A DNA stretch of 49,163 bases from Bacteroidales bacterium (GCA_017480145.1 JAFVBF010000026.1:1-49163); one strand, 5' to 3'. Counted from the first letter of the stretch, positions 38,604 to 45,112 are shown. Numbers and translations are program-made. The notes: generated from the sequence alone by a model not told the origin.

Positions 38604-38821
38604 GTGGTGAAGCATCGTTTAACCTCATTAGAGGGACTGGTAACTTGTTAGTGCTGCCCACTCGACGTATTGTGCTTCTCTGCTTGGATTGACTTCGAAA
38701 AAGAATGCACACAAACTTATAGTTTTAGACATCACATAAAAGGGAGGGGGTAAAACTATCGTAAAAACGGATAAGAAAAAAACATAAGTCCTCTGAAGAG
38801 CATTAATTAAATTTATTCAAT

Positions 38822-38829
38822 TATCTTTG
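38822..38829 (+). promoter_or_regulatory. -7 box of the cupin gene
   Basis: TATCTTTG matches TAnnTTTG. It lies 26 nt before repeat R1 and about 80 nt before the ATG at 38909, placing R1 in the 5' leader. Confidence 0.5.
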
Positions 38830-38855
38830 CACTATCTTTTCCAAAGGGATAGGGC

Positions 38856-38887
38856 TGATAATGCGTAATATGTTAAGTGGATTAAAA
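38856..38887 (+). repeat. 32-nt punctuating repeat R1
   Basis: One of three ungapped 32-nt copies (also 39383-39414 and 39970-40001). The last 10 positions are identical in all three (TGGATTAAAA), and the first 8 read TGmTAATG. R1 is 21 nt upstream of the cupin start. Confidence 0.7.
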
Positions 38888-38908
38888 CCACATAAAGACA
38901 ATCCTCCT

Positions 38909-39364
38909 ATGGATGCAAAGAGAATGATAACGTTCCTCGGACTTCAGCCTCACCCAGAAGGCGGCTACTACCGTGCTGTCTTGGGCAATGAAAATGATGA
39001 GACGCAAGCGATATCTTCTATCCTTTATCTACTTCAAGGTAGCGATTTTTCTGCCTTTCACCGTCTGCATGGCCTGACGGAAATCTGGTATCATCATACT
39101 GGCGCAACGCTCAAAATTTTTATAATTGAGGCTGACGGGCGGCTGACCACACACCTGATATCACCTACGCACGAGCCGCAGGTAATCATCCAGCCCGACC
39201 TTTGGTTTGCTGCCGAACTGGCTACACCCGACGGTTTTTGCCTTGTTGGCTGCGCCGTGTCACCAGCCTTTACCTACAACCATTTCGAGTTGGCGCGAAA
39301 AAAAGATTTGCTGTCGCACTATCCCGAGCACAGCGAAATTATCAACCGTCTTTGCCGACAATAA
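38909..39364 (+). CDS. Cupin-fold protein of the DUF985/cupin_5 family
   Basis: From the ATG at 38909 (151 aa) the product starts MDAKRMITFLGLQPHPEGGYY, the usual opening of this cupin family. It continues with AISSILYLLQGSDFSAFHRL, EIWYHHTGATLKIFII and FAAELATPDGFCLVGCAVSP, then FTYNHFELARKKDLL. His residues in the F-H-R-L and W-Y-H-H strands sit where cupins bind metal. Small-molecule or sugar-related roles are suspected for the family, but the function here is unknown. An ATG at 38861 would add 16 residues running through repeat R1 and is rejected as the start. The gene sits alone between 32-nt repeats R1 and R2. Confidence 0.82.
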   Translation: MDAKRMITFLGLQPHPEGGYYRAVLGNENDETQAISSILYLLQGSDFSAFHRLHGLTEIWYHHTGATLKIFIIEADGRLTTHLISPTHEPQVIIQPDLWFAAELATPDGFCLVGCAVSPAFTYNHFELARKKDLLSHYPEHSEIINRLCRQ

Positions 39365-39382
39365 AAACACGATATAATCTGC

Positions 39383-39414
39383 TGCTAATGTATGTTGTAT
39401 GAAGTGGATTAAAA
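39383..39414 (+). repeat. 32-nt punctuating repeat R2
   Basis: It matches R3 at 26 and R1 at 24 of 32 positions, without gaps. It lies 18 nt after the cupin stop and 18 nt before the next start codon. Confidence 0.7.
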
Positions 39415-39432
39415 TGCTAATAACGACGAATT

Positions 39433-39939
39433 ATGCAGACTAAAATCTTTACGAACCTGAAGAAGGCTGTTTTTCTTCTCTTGTTGATGACATCCATAAG
39501 TCTCAATGCCCAAACAGCGAATATATCCTCCAACACAAGGTCTTTCAAGTATGAGCAGAAGGTTGATTCACTCTTGTCACAAATCAATACACTTCTAATG
39601 ATTAACAATGATTTGTTAGAACATTTGGAGATAAACTCATCATTGAAAGACCGATACAAACTGTACCAGACAGAGAATATATACACATTTCTTCAATTGG
39701 ACACAAAAACAGGGATGATAGAACAAGTCCAGTGGTCTTTGGATTCAGACAATGAAGGAAGTGTTCTCATAAATGGTGATGATTTAACTATTGGTTATGG
39801 CTATGGTTTAGGGTCATTTGAATTATACCCGACAAAGAATATGTATCAATTTATTCTTATCGATAAGACAAGCGGCAGGAAATGGCATATACAATGGGGC
39901 ATGGAAAGTCGTAAACGTTGGATTAGAAAAATTAACTAA
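39433..39939 (+). CDS. Secreted protein with two LYxTxNxYxFxxLDxxTG...QW repeats
   Basis: The 168-residue product has a signal peptide (about 1-26, ending ISLNAQ), a helical stretch (about 38-72) and two copies of a roughly 29-residue beta motif. Copy 1 (about 75-103) contains LYQTENIYTFLQLDTKTG and VQWSL. Copy 2 (about 129-157) contains LYPTKNMYQFILIDKTSG and IQWGM. I recall similar LDTxTGxxWxVQWS repeats in uncharacterised Bacteroidetes accessory proteins, without a known function. The copies look like successive blades of a small beta structure. The gene is flanked by 32-nt repeats R2 and R3. No enzyme motif is visible. Confidence 0.7.
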   Translation: MQTKIFTNLKKAVFLLLLMTSISLNAQTANISSNTRSFKYEQKVDSLLSQINTLLMINNDLLEHLEINSSLKDRYKLYQTENIYTFLQLDTKTGMIEQVQWSLDSDNEGSVLINGDDLTIGYGYGLGSFELYPTKNMYQFILIDKTSGRKWHIQWGMESRKRWIRKIN

Positions 39940-39969
39940 TCATGCTGCGCAATGAACACCTATCTCGGT

Positions 39970-40001
39970 TGATAATGTGTGTAATGTGAGGTGGATTAAA
40001 A
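39970..40001 (+). repeat. 32-nt punctuating repeat R3
   Basis: It matches R1 and R2 at 26 of 32 positions each, without gaps. It lies 30 nt after the stop of the VQW-repeat gene, before a stretch with only very short ORFs. Confidence 0.7.
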
Positions 40002-40021
40002 TACATTAGCACTATGTTTTT

Positions 40022-40114
40022 ATGGCTTTGAGGATAGGCATAGTTTATTTTGTTGATGAGGAAATCCTGAAACCCTCTTTGCTGGGTAGGCATTTACATC
40101 AATGTTGCTCCTGA
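40022..40114 (+). CDS. Doubtful 30-codon ORF after repeat R3
   Basis: ATG at 40022 to TGA at 40112-40114 encodes MALRIGIVYFVDEEILKPSL and a short end. It occupies the position of a cassette gene after R3, but it is tiny and may be noise or a decayed gene. Confidence 0.2.
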   Translation: MALRIGIVYFVDEEILKPSLLGRHLHQCCS

Positions 40115-40135
40115 CAAAGATAGAGTCCCTTTGTT

Positions 40136-40246
40136 ATGAGCAAATATTTCTCAGTCGAAGACTGCTACGGCGCTGAAGGCAATTTTGAATTTGAAGTTTT
40201 AGAAGATGCTATCATGGATGGCGAGTATGTGCCTGGGAATCAGTAA
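40136..40246 (+). CDS. Small acidic ORF (36 aa), possible remnant gene
   Basis: ATG at 40136 to TAA at 40244-40246 encodes an acidic 36-residue peptide beginning MSKYFSVEDCYGAEGNFEFE and ending VPGNQ. The composition looks coding (11 acidic against one basic residue) and resembles the start of small acidic immunity-like proteins, but I recognise no family. It lies between repeat R3 and the right 34-bp repeat. It could be a complete micro-protein or the stub of a truncated gene. Confidence 0.35.
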   Translation: MSKYFSVEDCYGAEGNFEFEVLEDAIMDGEYVPGNQ

Positions 40247-40252
40247 AGGATA

Positions 40253-40286
40253 AATATTGTAACATATGCAGCATATAAGTTATCCG
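40253..40286 (+). repeat. Right copy of the 34-bp direct repeat
   Basis: It pairs with 38515-38548 (30 of 34 identical, perfect 20-mer core). It begins 7 nt after the stop of the 36-aa ORF, and the rpsP terminator follows 70 nt later. Confidence 0.75.
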
Positions 40287-40358
40287 ACAAATTTGTATGT
40301 TTTTGACATTCATGACTAATTATACTATTGGCGAATTAAAATTATAATTGTGTGACAA

Positions 40359-40391
40359 AAAAAAGGACGAAGATATTCTTCGTCCTTTTTT
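40359..40391. terminator. rpsP terminator (bidirectional)
   Basis: A perfect 14-bp stem (40359-40372 / 40378-40391) with loop ATATT, flanked by A and T runs, lies 44 nt beyond the rpsP stop. Confidence 0.9.
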
Positions 40392-40434
40392 GTTATGATT
40401 CTTACTAATTATGGTAAAGATTCTTCTTCGAATC

Positions 40435-40983
40435 TTACTCTGCTGCGGGGACTGACTCCTCGTTGCTTTCGTTAGTTGCGGCAGCTTCGGCTTCTGCTTT
40501 TGCAGCAGCTTCAGCTTCTGCAGCGGCTTGACGTTTGGCAGCAACAGCAGCAGCTTTATTTTCATTAACCTTCTTCTCTGCTTCAAGACGGGCTTTCTTT
40601 ACTTCGCGACGGCCGCTTTCTATTTCGCTGGCAGCCTTGCTAATCTTAGCTTCTTTTTCCTGAAGCCACTGGTTGAAGCGCATATCGGCCACTTCTTGGC
40701 TGATTGCACCCTTTTCAACGCCAATCTGTAGGTGACGTTTCAGCAATGCACCTTTGTATGACAGAATGCGACGAGCCGTAGTAGAGGGCTCTGCGCCGTT
40801 CTTGAGCCAACGGACGGCACTGTCTATGTTCAGCTCAATTTGAGCAGGCTGGGTCTGAGGATTATACGTGCCTAATTTCTCGATGAATTTACCGTCCCGA
40901 GGTGCACGACCATCCGCAACAACGATGTGGAAGATAGCTTGATTCTTCTTGCCATGTCGTTGTAATCTAATTCTTGCAGGCAT
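40435..40983 (-). CDS. rpsP: 30S ribosomal protein S16 with Ala/Glu-rich C-terminal extension
   Basis: From the ATG at 40983 the product has 182 residues. The first 80 are the conserved S16 fold (MPARIRLQRHGKKNQAIFHI, VVADGRAPRDGKFIEKLGTY, NPQTQPAQIELNIDSAVRWL). The rest is a charged helical tail (EKEAKISKAASEIESGRREV) and an Ala/Glu low-complexity end. The long tail is known for Bacteroidetes S16. A longer start 19 codons upstream lies in the leader and is rejected. The promoter is a near-perfect TTTG-N19-TATCTTTG on the minus strand. The gene is not in the usual rpsP-rimM-trmD order. Confidence 0.95.
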   Translation of the reverse strand: MPARIRLQRHGKKNQAIFHIVVADGRAPRDGKFIEKLGTYNPQTQPAQIELNIDSAVRWLKNGAEPSTTARRILSYKGALLKRHLQIGVEKGAISQEVADMRFNQWLQEKEAKISKAASEIESGRREVKKARLEAEKKVNENKAAAVAAKRQAAAEAEAAAKAEAEAAATNESNEESVPAAE

Positions 40984-41037
40984 AATGTTTTGTTTTTTAA
41001 TTTGTTGTTTTGTGAGCGGGCTTTCCGCTTTGATGTG

Positions 41038-41068
41038 CAAAGATATAAAAGTTTTTGATTTTGAACAA
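41038..41068 (-). promoter_or_regulatory. rpsP promoter (TTTG-N19-TATCTTTG)
   Basis: On the minus strand the -33 TTTG (complement of 41065-41068) is followed after 19 nt by the -7 box TATCTTTG (complement of 41038-41045). Both match the Bacteroidetes consensus. The 5' leader is about 50 nt. Confidence 0.75.
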
Positions 41069-41084
41069 ATAAATAGTAGTTTTG
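41054..41084 (+). promoter_or_regulatory. ribF promoter (TTTG-N19-TAGTTTTG)
   Basis: -33 TTTG (41054-41057), 19-nt spacer, -7 TAGTTTTG (41077-41084). It interleaves with the divergent rpsP promoter. It also shows that translation cannot start at the TTG at 41082, which lies inside the -7 box. Confidence 0.75.
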
Positions 41085-41102
41085 CATTTTCATTTTTCAG
41101 CT

Positions 41103-42059
41103 GTGGCTATTTTTAAATTTCCTCATATTCCTCTGAGTTTAAACAGTTCTATCGTTACCGTAGGTATGTTCGATGGTGTCCATATCGGGCACCGGCATAT
41201 TGTGGGAACTTTGATACATGAGGCTGAACAAAGGTTTTTACGTCCACTTGTGGTGACTTTTGACCGACATCCACGTAGTGTTTTAGGCTGTTCTGGGGTG
41301 AGTCAGGCGTTGTTATGTGATGCTGGTGAACGGGTTGAACGTCTACAGGCTTTGGGTGACATAGATATTGTTGTTCTGCCCTTCGATAAAGATATGTCAC
41401 AGTTATCAGCCTGCGAATTCCTTCGGCAGATATTGGTGGCACGTCTGGGGTGTCGTGCTATTCTTTTGGGCTATGACAATTCTTTTGGCAGCAAACACAG
41501 GGATGATTTTGGACAACTGCCTATTCTTGCAGACGAGTTAAAAATATCTCTGTTGCGCGACAACCCTATCCTAATTGATGGGGCGCCTGTCAGTTCCAGT
41601 AGAATCCGTAAAACTATTGGGGCTGGTGATATGGTATTGACACGTCGATTGCTCGGTCATAGTTATGGGGTATCTGGATGCGTTTTTTCTGGACGAAAAG
41701 TCGGACGGACGATAGGGTTCCCTACGGCAAATGTTAGTCTGGCAGGGTCGGGGAGACTGCTCCCTAAGGTAGGTGTTTATGCCGTTCATGTCCACCGTCA
41801 AGATGAGAATCGAGCTTTGTTGGGCATGTGCAATTTGGGCGGGCAGCCTACGTTTGGTTTAGACGATGTGACACTCGAAGTGAATATCTTCGATTTTAGC
41901 GAATCGCTGTATGAAGAGGTTGTCGAGGTCTCTTTTGAATGGCGTTTGCGCGATATAGTTCGCTTTGATACTGTTGATGAGCTTCGTGCTCAATTGCAAA
42001 GTGATCAGGCAGCAATTCGACGGTGGTTCGCTGCCAATAGCCCTTACGACAATGTTTAG
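41103..42059 (+). CDS. ribF: Bifunctional riboflavin kinase / FAD synthetase
   Basis: The 318-residue enzyme converts riboflavin to FMN and then FAD. The N-terminal adenylyltransferase has VTVGMFDGVHIGHRHIV, VVTFDRHPRSVLG and ISLLRDNPILIDGAPVSSSR. The C-terminal kinase has GRKVGRTIGFPTANV and a late LEVNIFDFSESLY, with the family Glu near the end. I chose the GTG at 41103 because the alternative TTG at 41082 lies within the promoter -7 box. It overlaps the LRR gene by 8 nt at its 3' end, so they are translationally coupled. No FMN riboswitch is seen in the short leader. Confidence 0.93.
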   Translation: MAIFKFPHIPLSLNSSIVTVGMFDGVHIGHRHIVGTLIHEAEQRFLRPLVVTFDRHPRSVLGCSGVSQALLCDAGERVERLQALGDIDIVVLPFDKDMSQLSACEFLRQILVARLGCRAILLGYDNSFGSKHRDDFGQLPILADELKISLLRDNPILIDGAPVSSSRIRKTIGAGDMVLTRRLLGHSYGVSGCVFSGRKVGRTIGFPTANVSLAGSGRLLPKVGVYAVHVHRQDENRALLGMCNLGGQPTFGLDDVTLEVNIFDFSESLYEEVVEVSFEWRLRDIVRFDTVDELRAQLQSDQAAIRRWFAANSPYDNV

Positions 42060-42642
42060 CAAAACATATATCTTGAGTCTCTGGCTTCTTGTTGGTCTAT
42101 TGTTTTTCTGTGGCATCATTCAGGCACAGCCGGATAAAGTTTACAAGTCTCTGTCGGATATACGCAATGTTGAAGATGTTTATATCTTAAAACTCAAGCG
42201 GCAGAGACTGACTCAGATTCCCAAACAGATATTTTCTTATAGTAATCTTAGGTTTTTGGATTTAGGACAGAATCGTATTGATAGTATTCCTCCTGATATC
42301 GTTAGATTACAATCGTTAGAGGTCCTACGGCTGGGACGAAACAATATTGATTCTCTGCCCATTGAGATTGCGCAATTGTCTCATTTAGAAGAATTGGATT
42401 TAAGCCGAAACCCTATTGAATTTCTTCCAGAGGAAATGGGCTATATGTTATCGCTCAAACGACTTATTCTTTGGTCAACATTTGTATTTCGGTTGCCCGA
42501 CAGCTTTGCTGAACTGGATGGACGATTAGAACTACTCGACCTTCGGTCATGCCAACTGTCGCTTAATGATCAGCGAACCATCCGTCAGTTGCTGCCCACT
42601 CCACGTATTCAATGGGATCAGGCGTGCAATTGCAAGTATTAG
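42052..42642 (+). CDS. Secreted leucine-rich-repeat protein
   Basis: From the ATG at 42052 (196 aa) the product has a signal peptide (YILSLWLLVGLLFFCGIIQA). About five leucine-rich repeats of the LxxLxLxxNxIxxIPxxI type follow, for example LRFLDLGQNRIDSIP, LEVLRLGRNNIDSLP and LEELDLSRNPIEFLP. The solenoid closes with LELLDLRSC, and the protein ends in NCKY. LRRs bind proteins; the partner is unknown. The start overlaps the ribF stop by 8 nt, and the nitrilase gene begins 11 nt after its stop, so the three form an operon. Confidence 0.85.
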   Translation: MFSKTYILSLWLLVGLLFFCGIIQAQPDKVYKSLSDIRNVEDVYILKLKRQRLTQIPKQIFSYSNLRFLDLGQNRIDSIPPDIVRLQSLEVLRLGRNNIDSLPIEIAQLSHLEELDLSRNPIEFLPEEMGYMLSLKRLILWSTFVFRLPDSFAELDGRLELLDLRSCQLSLNDQRTIRQLLPTPRIQWDQACNCKY

Positions 42643-42653
42643 TCTTTTACAGC

Positions 42654-43442
42654 ATGAATCAAGTTCCGTTACGTATCGCTTTCATCCAGCTGGATATTGC
42701 CTGGGAGTCCCCCGAGGAGAATTACCGTCGTGTAGAGGCTGCATTGTCAGGTCTAAATCAATCGGTAGATGTCATTGTAGTTCCAGAGACTTTTACTACG
42801 GGTTTTTCTGACCACATGGATGTGCTGTCTGAATCTCCCCATGGATCAACCTATCAGTTTGCCTATCGCATGGCAAAGCAATATGAAGCTCTGTTTGTTG
42901 GTACATGGCCTGTATTTGACAATTTGCAGAATGGCATTTATAATAGAATGCACCTGGTCTCACCAGATGGAGAATGCCGTATCTATGATAAGGCACACAC
43001 ATTTCGCATGAGTAGTGAGGTGTCACAGTTGAGCCGTGGTAGGCTTCGCGAAGTGTTTGAGTGGAAGGGCTGGCGTATCCTACCCGCAGTTTGTTATGAT
43101 TTGCGCTTCCCTAAGTGGTTGCGCAATCGGTTTGATGGTGAGTCTTTGGAGTATGACCTCATGCTGCTTTGTGCCAACTGGCCAGTTTCGCGTAAAGATG
43201 CATGGAATACGCTGCTTAAGGCTAGAGCCATCGAAAACCTATGCTATGTTTTAGGCGTGAATCGTTGTGGAACTGATGGGAATGGAATCATCTACTCTGG
43301 TGATTCTGTTGCTCTTGACTATTGCGGCTTCCCCTTGGCTCATTGTCCGGAATACAAATCCTCGCTGCAATGCGTTACCTTCAATGCAGAAAAATTAGTT
43401 GAGTTCCGTCATCGCTGGCCATTCTATCTTGATGCCGATTAG
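42654..43442 (+). CDS. Nitrilase-superfamily omega-amidase (YafV-like)
   Basis: From the ATG at 42654 the product has 262 residues with the Glu-Lys-Cys triad of carbon-nitrogen hydrolases: Glu45 in IVVPETFTTGF, Lys113 in IYDKAHTF and Cys147 in PAVCYDLRFPKW. The closing NRCGTDGNGIIYSGDSVALD motif is also typical. The TTGF and CYDLRFP motifs match the YafV/Nit2 branch, which hydrolyses alpha-ketoglutaramate and related omega-amides in the cytoplasm. An ATG at 42612 would overlap the LRR gene by 31 nt and add a non-conserved leader, so it is rejected. It is the last gene of the ribF operon. Confidence 0.88.
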   Translation: MNQVPLRIAFIQLDIAWESPEENYRRVEAALSGLNQSVDVIVVPETFTTGFSDHMDVLSESPHGSTYQFAYRMAKQYEALFVGTWPVFDNLQNGIYNRMHLVSPDGECRIYDKAHTFRMSSEVSQLSRGRLREVFEWKGWRILPAVCYDLRFPKWLRNRFDGESLEYDLMLLCANWPVSRKDAWNTLLKARAIENLCYVLGVNRCGTDGNGIIYSGDSVALDYCGFPLAHCPEYKSSLQCVTFNAEKLVEFRHRWPFYLDAD

Positions 43443-43583
43443 CCCATAGAGTAGTGATATTACAAATCCAGTCATTTCCATGGCTCATCCGTGGTCAATG
43501 CATTTAGCAGGGTTTTATTTTGGTCAAAGAAAGTGCAGGGGTATCGGTTAAGCCCATGAATGAATTTTTGTTAGAAAATATTT

Positions 43584-43622
43584 CTATCGTACAATGCCTT
43601 CACATACACTATTGCACGATAG
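43584..43622. terminator. Inverted repeat downstream of the ribF operon
   Basis: CTATCGTACAAT (43584-43595) and ATTGCACGATAG (43611-43622) form a 12-bp stem with one mismatch and a 15-nt loop. There is no clear T-run, so it may be a weak terminator or a protein site. The rest of 43443-43686 shows nothing else. Confidence 0.4.
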
Positions 43623-43686
43623 ATTTGTGAACAAGATAACCTATAAGAAAAAATGTCCTCATGTCATTGGTTATTCATTTGTAAAT

Positions 43687-43721
43687 AAATAGGGTGACGG
43701 TGGTTAACCGTCACCCTATTT
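43687..43721 (-). terminator. Ferredoxin gene terminator
   Basis: A perfect 15-bp stem (43687-43701 / 43707-43721) with a 5-nt loop is followed on the minus strand by ATTTAC, 22 nt after the ferredoxin stop. Confidence 0.85.
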
Positions 43722-43743
43722 GATTCGTCTGACATCAGGTCAA

Positions 43744-43911
43744 TTAGCCCTCGTCAATAGCGCTGTTCGGACAGACGCTGGCACATGTGCCACAAGACAC
43801 ACAGGCATCAGCATCAATTTTGTAGATGTCGCCTTCGGAGATAGCCCCCATCGGGCACTCGTCAATACAAGTACCACAAGCGACACAACGGTCGGTGATT
43901 TGATAAGCCAT
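43744..43911 (-). CDS. 2x[4Fe-4S] ferredoxin
   Basis: This 55-residue gene is read on the minus strand from the ATG at 43909-43911 to the TAA at 43744-43746. The protein has two classical cluster motifs: CVACGTCIDECP and CVSCGTCASVCP, each CxxCxxCxxxCP, giving two low-potential [4Fe-4S] clusters. It starts MAYQITDRC and ends AIDEG. It is a bacterial-type clostridial ferredoxin used as electron carrier for pyruvate:ferredoxin oxidoreductase, hydrogenase or Rnf. The -7 box TATCTTTG lies 33 nt upstream and a strong terminator follows, so it is monocistronic. Confidence 0.95.
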   Translation of the reverse strand: MAYQITDRCVACGTCIDECPMGAISEGDIYKIDADACVSCGTCASVCPNSAIDEG

Positions 43912-44182
43912 TTTATTTTAGGGTTTTGGTTAATAATGCATGACAAAGATACAAAGAAAACCAGAACATTAGTAAATAAAAAAGGGTTACGTGAAGTTAA
44001 TTCTATATAAGTGTTTGTTTCATATTTTATTGTATTTGTTGATTTTTTGTTAAAATCTTGATGTGACTTTCTTTCTAACTTCATTTGATGTGGTCAATTG
44101 AGGTATGTTTTGTGTGTACAGATAAGCGGAGTTTGGCCATGCCATACGGGTTTACTGGCGTATCTTACGTCTTGGGATGAGA
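43912..44182. other. Divergent intergenic region between ferredoxin and lamin-tail gene
   Basis: The ferredoxin promoter is near one end and the promoter of the 44219 gene is at the other. Nothing else is recognised between them. Confidence 0.45.
43944..43951 (-). promoter_or_regulatory. -7 box of the ferredoxin gene
   Basis: The minus strand reads TATCTTTG (TAnnTTTG), 33 nt before the ATG. A TTTA at about 21 nt further upstream may act as -33. Confidence 0.6.
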
Positions 44183-44214
44183 TTTGTTTATGTCGTTTAT
44201 TTATCGTAATTTTG
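44183..44214 (+). promoter_or_regulatory. Consensus promoter directly abutting the 44219 start
   Basis: TTTG (44183-44186), 20-nt spacer, TAATTTTG (44207-44214). Transcription should start about 5-7 nt after the -7 box, at or next to the ATG at 44219. This implies a leaderless mRNA or a slightly later start codon. Confidence 0.65.
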
Positions 44215-44218
44215 CCTT

Positions 44219-45112
44219 ATGAAACAAGCGGCAGTTCTGCTGATGTGCTTTTGTATTGCCTGGTCTGTGGCATCTCAGCCCTCAGAGGTGAGGATTAGTG
44301 AAATTTTATTCAATCCTATTGATGATGGTGCTGATTATTTGGAACTTTACAATTCTGGGGTCAGACCGGTGTCTCTTGGCGATATTCGTGTGGCTCGGTG
44401 GCGAGGTAATGAAATAGACCGCCTCTATAGCTTGGAAACCCCGTATATATTGGCACCTAAACAATATGTTGTCATTACCACTAATGCCGCAGACATTCAG
44501 AGTCGTTACAAGGTTCAATATCCCAACCGTGTGGTTGAAGTGCCAGCATTGCCTGCCTATAATAATGCATCAGGGACCGTTTTGCTCTGTACCGTGGATA
44601 CGGTGTTGATAGACCGTTTGGATTATACGGAGAATATGCACAGCCCATTACTTCGTTCCAAAGAAGGTGTGGCTCTTGAGCGGCGTAGTTTTGACCGTCC
44701 AACGCAAGAGACGTCTAACTGGTATTCAGCAGCGTCTACGGTGGGCTATGGCACGCCTACTTATCGCAATTCTCAGAGTCAAGAAGTGCTTTTTTTAGAG
44801 GACGCTTTTAGTGTTTCTGCAGACCTTATTTCGCCAGATGGCGATGGATATCAGGATTTGTTGGACTTGACGTGGCAGTTGTCTCGTAGCGACTTGTATG
44901 CCAACATAACCCTATTTGATGCTCAAGGACGAGTGGCACGTCACTTGCTGCGCAATGGCTCTCTTGGAACCGAAGGTGTGCTTACATGGGATGGTTTGTC
45001 TGATGACGGAATCCGTTGTCGTAGGGGAAACTATGTGCTATGGGTGGAGACTTATGATGTTTCTGGCCGTCAACAGACCTTAAAACGAACAATAACATTA
45101 ATTATCAAATAA
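44219..45112 (+). CDS. Secreted lamin-tail-domain protein with C-terminal FlgD-like Ig module
   Basis: The 297-residue protein has a signal peptide (AAVLLMCFCIAWSVASQ). A lamin-tail domain (about 20-115) follows, with VRISEILFNPIDDGADYLEL and APKQYVVITTNAADI, then a second beta region (YNNASGTVLL). The C terminus (about 205-297) is an Ig-like FlgD/CHU-type module: SADLISPDGDGYQDLLDLTW, then WDGLSDDGIRCRRGNYVLWV. Such proteins are secreted or surface-attached in Bacteroidetes; no T9SS signal is clear. The promoter abuts the ATG. The next Met (residue 9, ATG at 44243) is an alternative start but would truncate the signal. pepD follows after 2 nt, so they are co-transcribed. Confidence 0.75.
   Translation: MKQAAVLLMCFCIAWSVASQPSEVRISEILFNPIDDGADYLELYNSGVRPVSLGDIRVARWRGNEIDRLYSLETPYILAPKQYVVITTNAADIQSRYKVQYPNRVVEVPALPAYNNASGTVLLCTVDTVLIDRLDYTENMHSPLLRSKEGVALERRSFDRPTQETSNWYSAASTVGYGTPTYRNSQSQEVLFLEDAFSVSADLISPDGDGYQDLLDLTWQLSRSDLYANITLFDAQGRVARHLLRNGSLGTEGVLTWDGLSDDGIRCRRGNYVLWVETYDVSGRQQTLKRTITLIIK

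Larger units (their letters stand above)
38228..38821. other. Gene-free, AT-rich region leading into the repeat-punctuated patch
   Basis: About 600 nt contain no supported ORF or RNA gene. The stretch holds the left copy of a 34-bp direct repeat (38515-38548) and a copy of the ATTGCTGTCCG-type motif (38585-38603). The end of it runs into the promoter of the cupin gene. Confidence 0.45.

Noticed and set aside
38856-40001. Integron attC sites as an explanation of the 32-nt repeats.
   Set aside because: I cannot find GTTRRRY/RYYYAAC core pairs or the long imperfect palindrome of attC sites, and no integrase is in the window.
38856-40001. CRISPR array, because of the regular 32-nt repeats.
   Set aside because: Spacing is more than 500 nt and filled by genes, the copies are only 75-81% identical, and no cas gene is present.
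40435-40586. Lys-rich minus-strand frame overlapping the rpsP tail as a separate gene.
   Set aside because: It is an out-of-frame reading of the repetitive Ala/Glu tail of rpsP.
41085-41102. FMN riboswitch before ribF.
   Set aside because: The leader between the promoter and the GTG start is under 20 nt, far too short.
41082-41102. TTG at 41082 as the ribF start.
   Set aside because: It lies inside the TAGTTTTG -7 promoter box; the GTG at 41103 fits the family N terminus.
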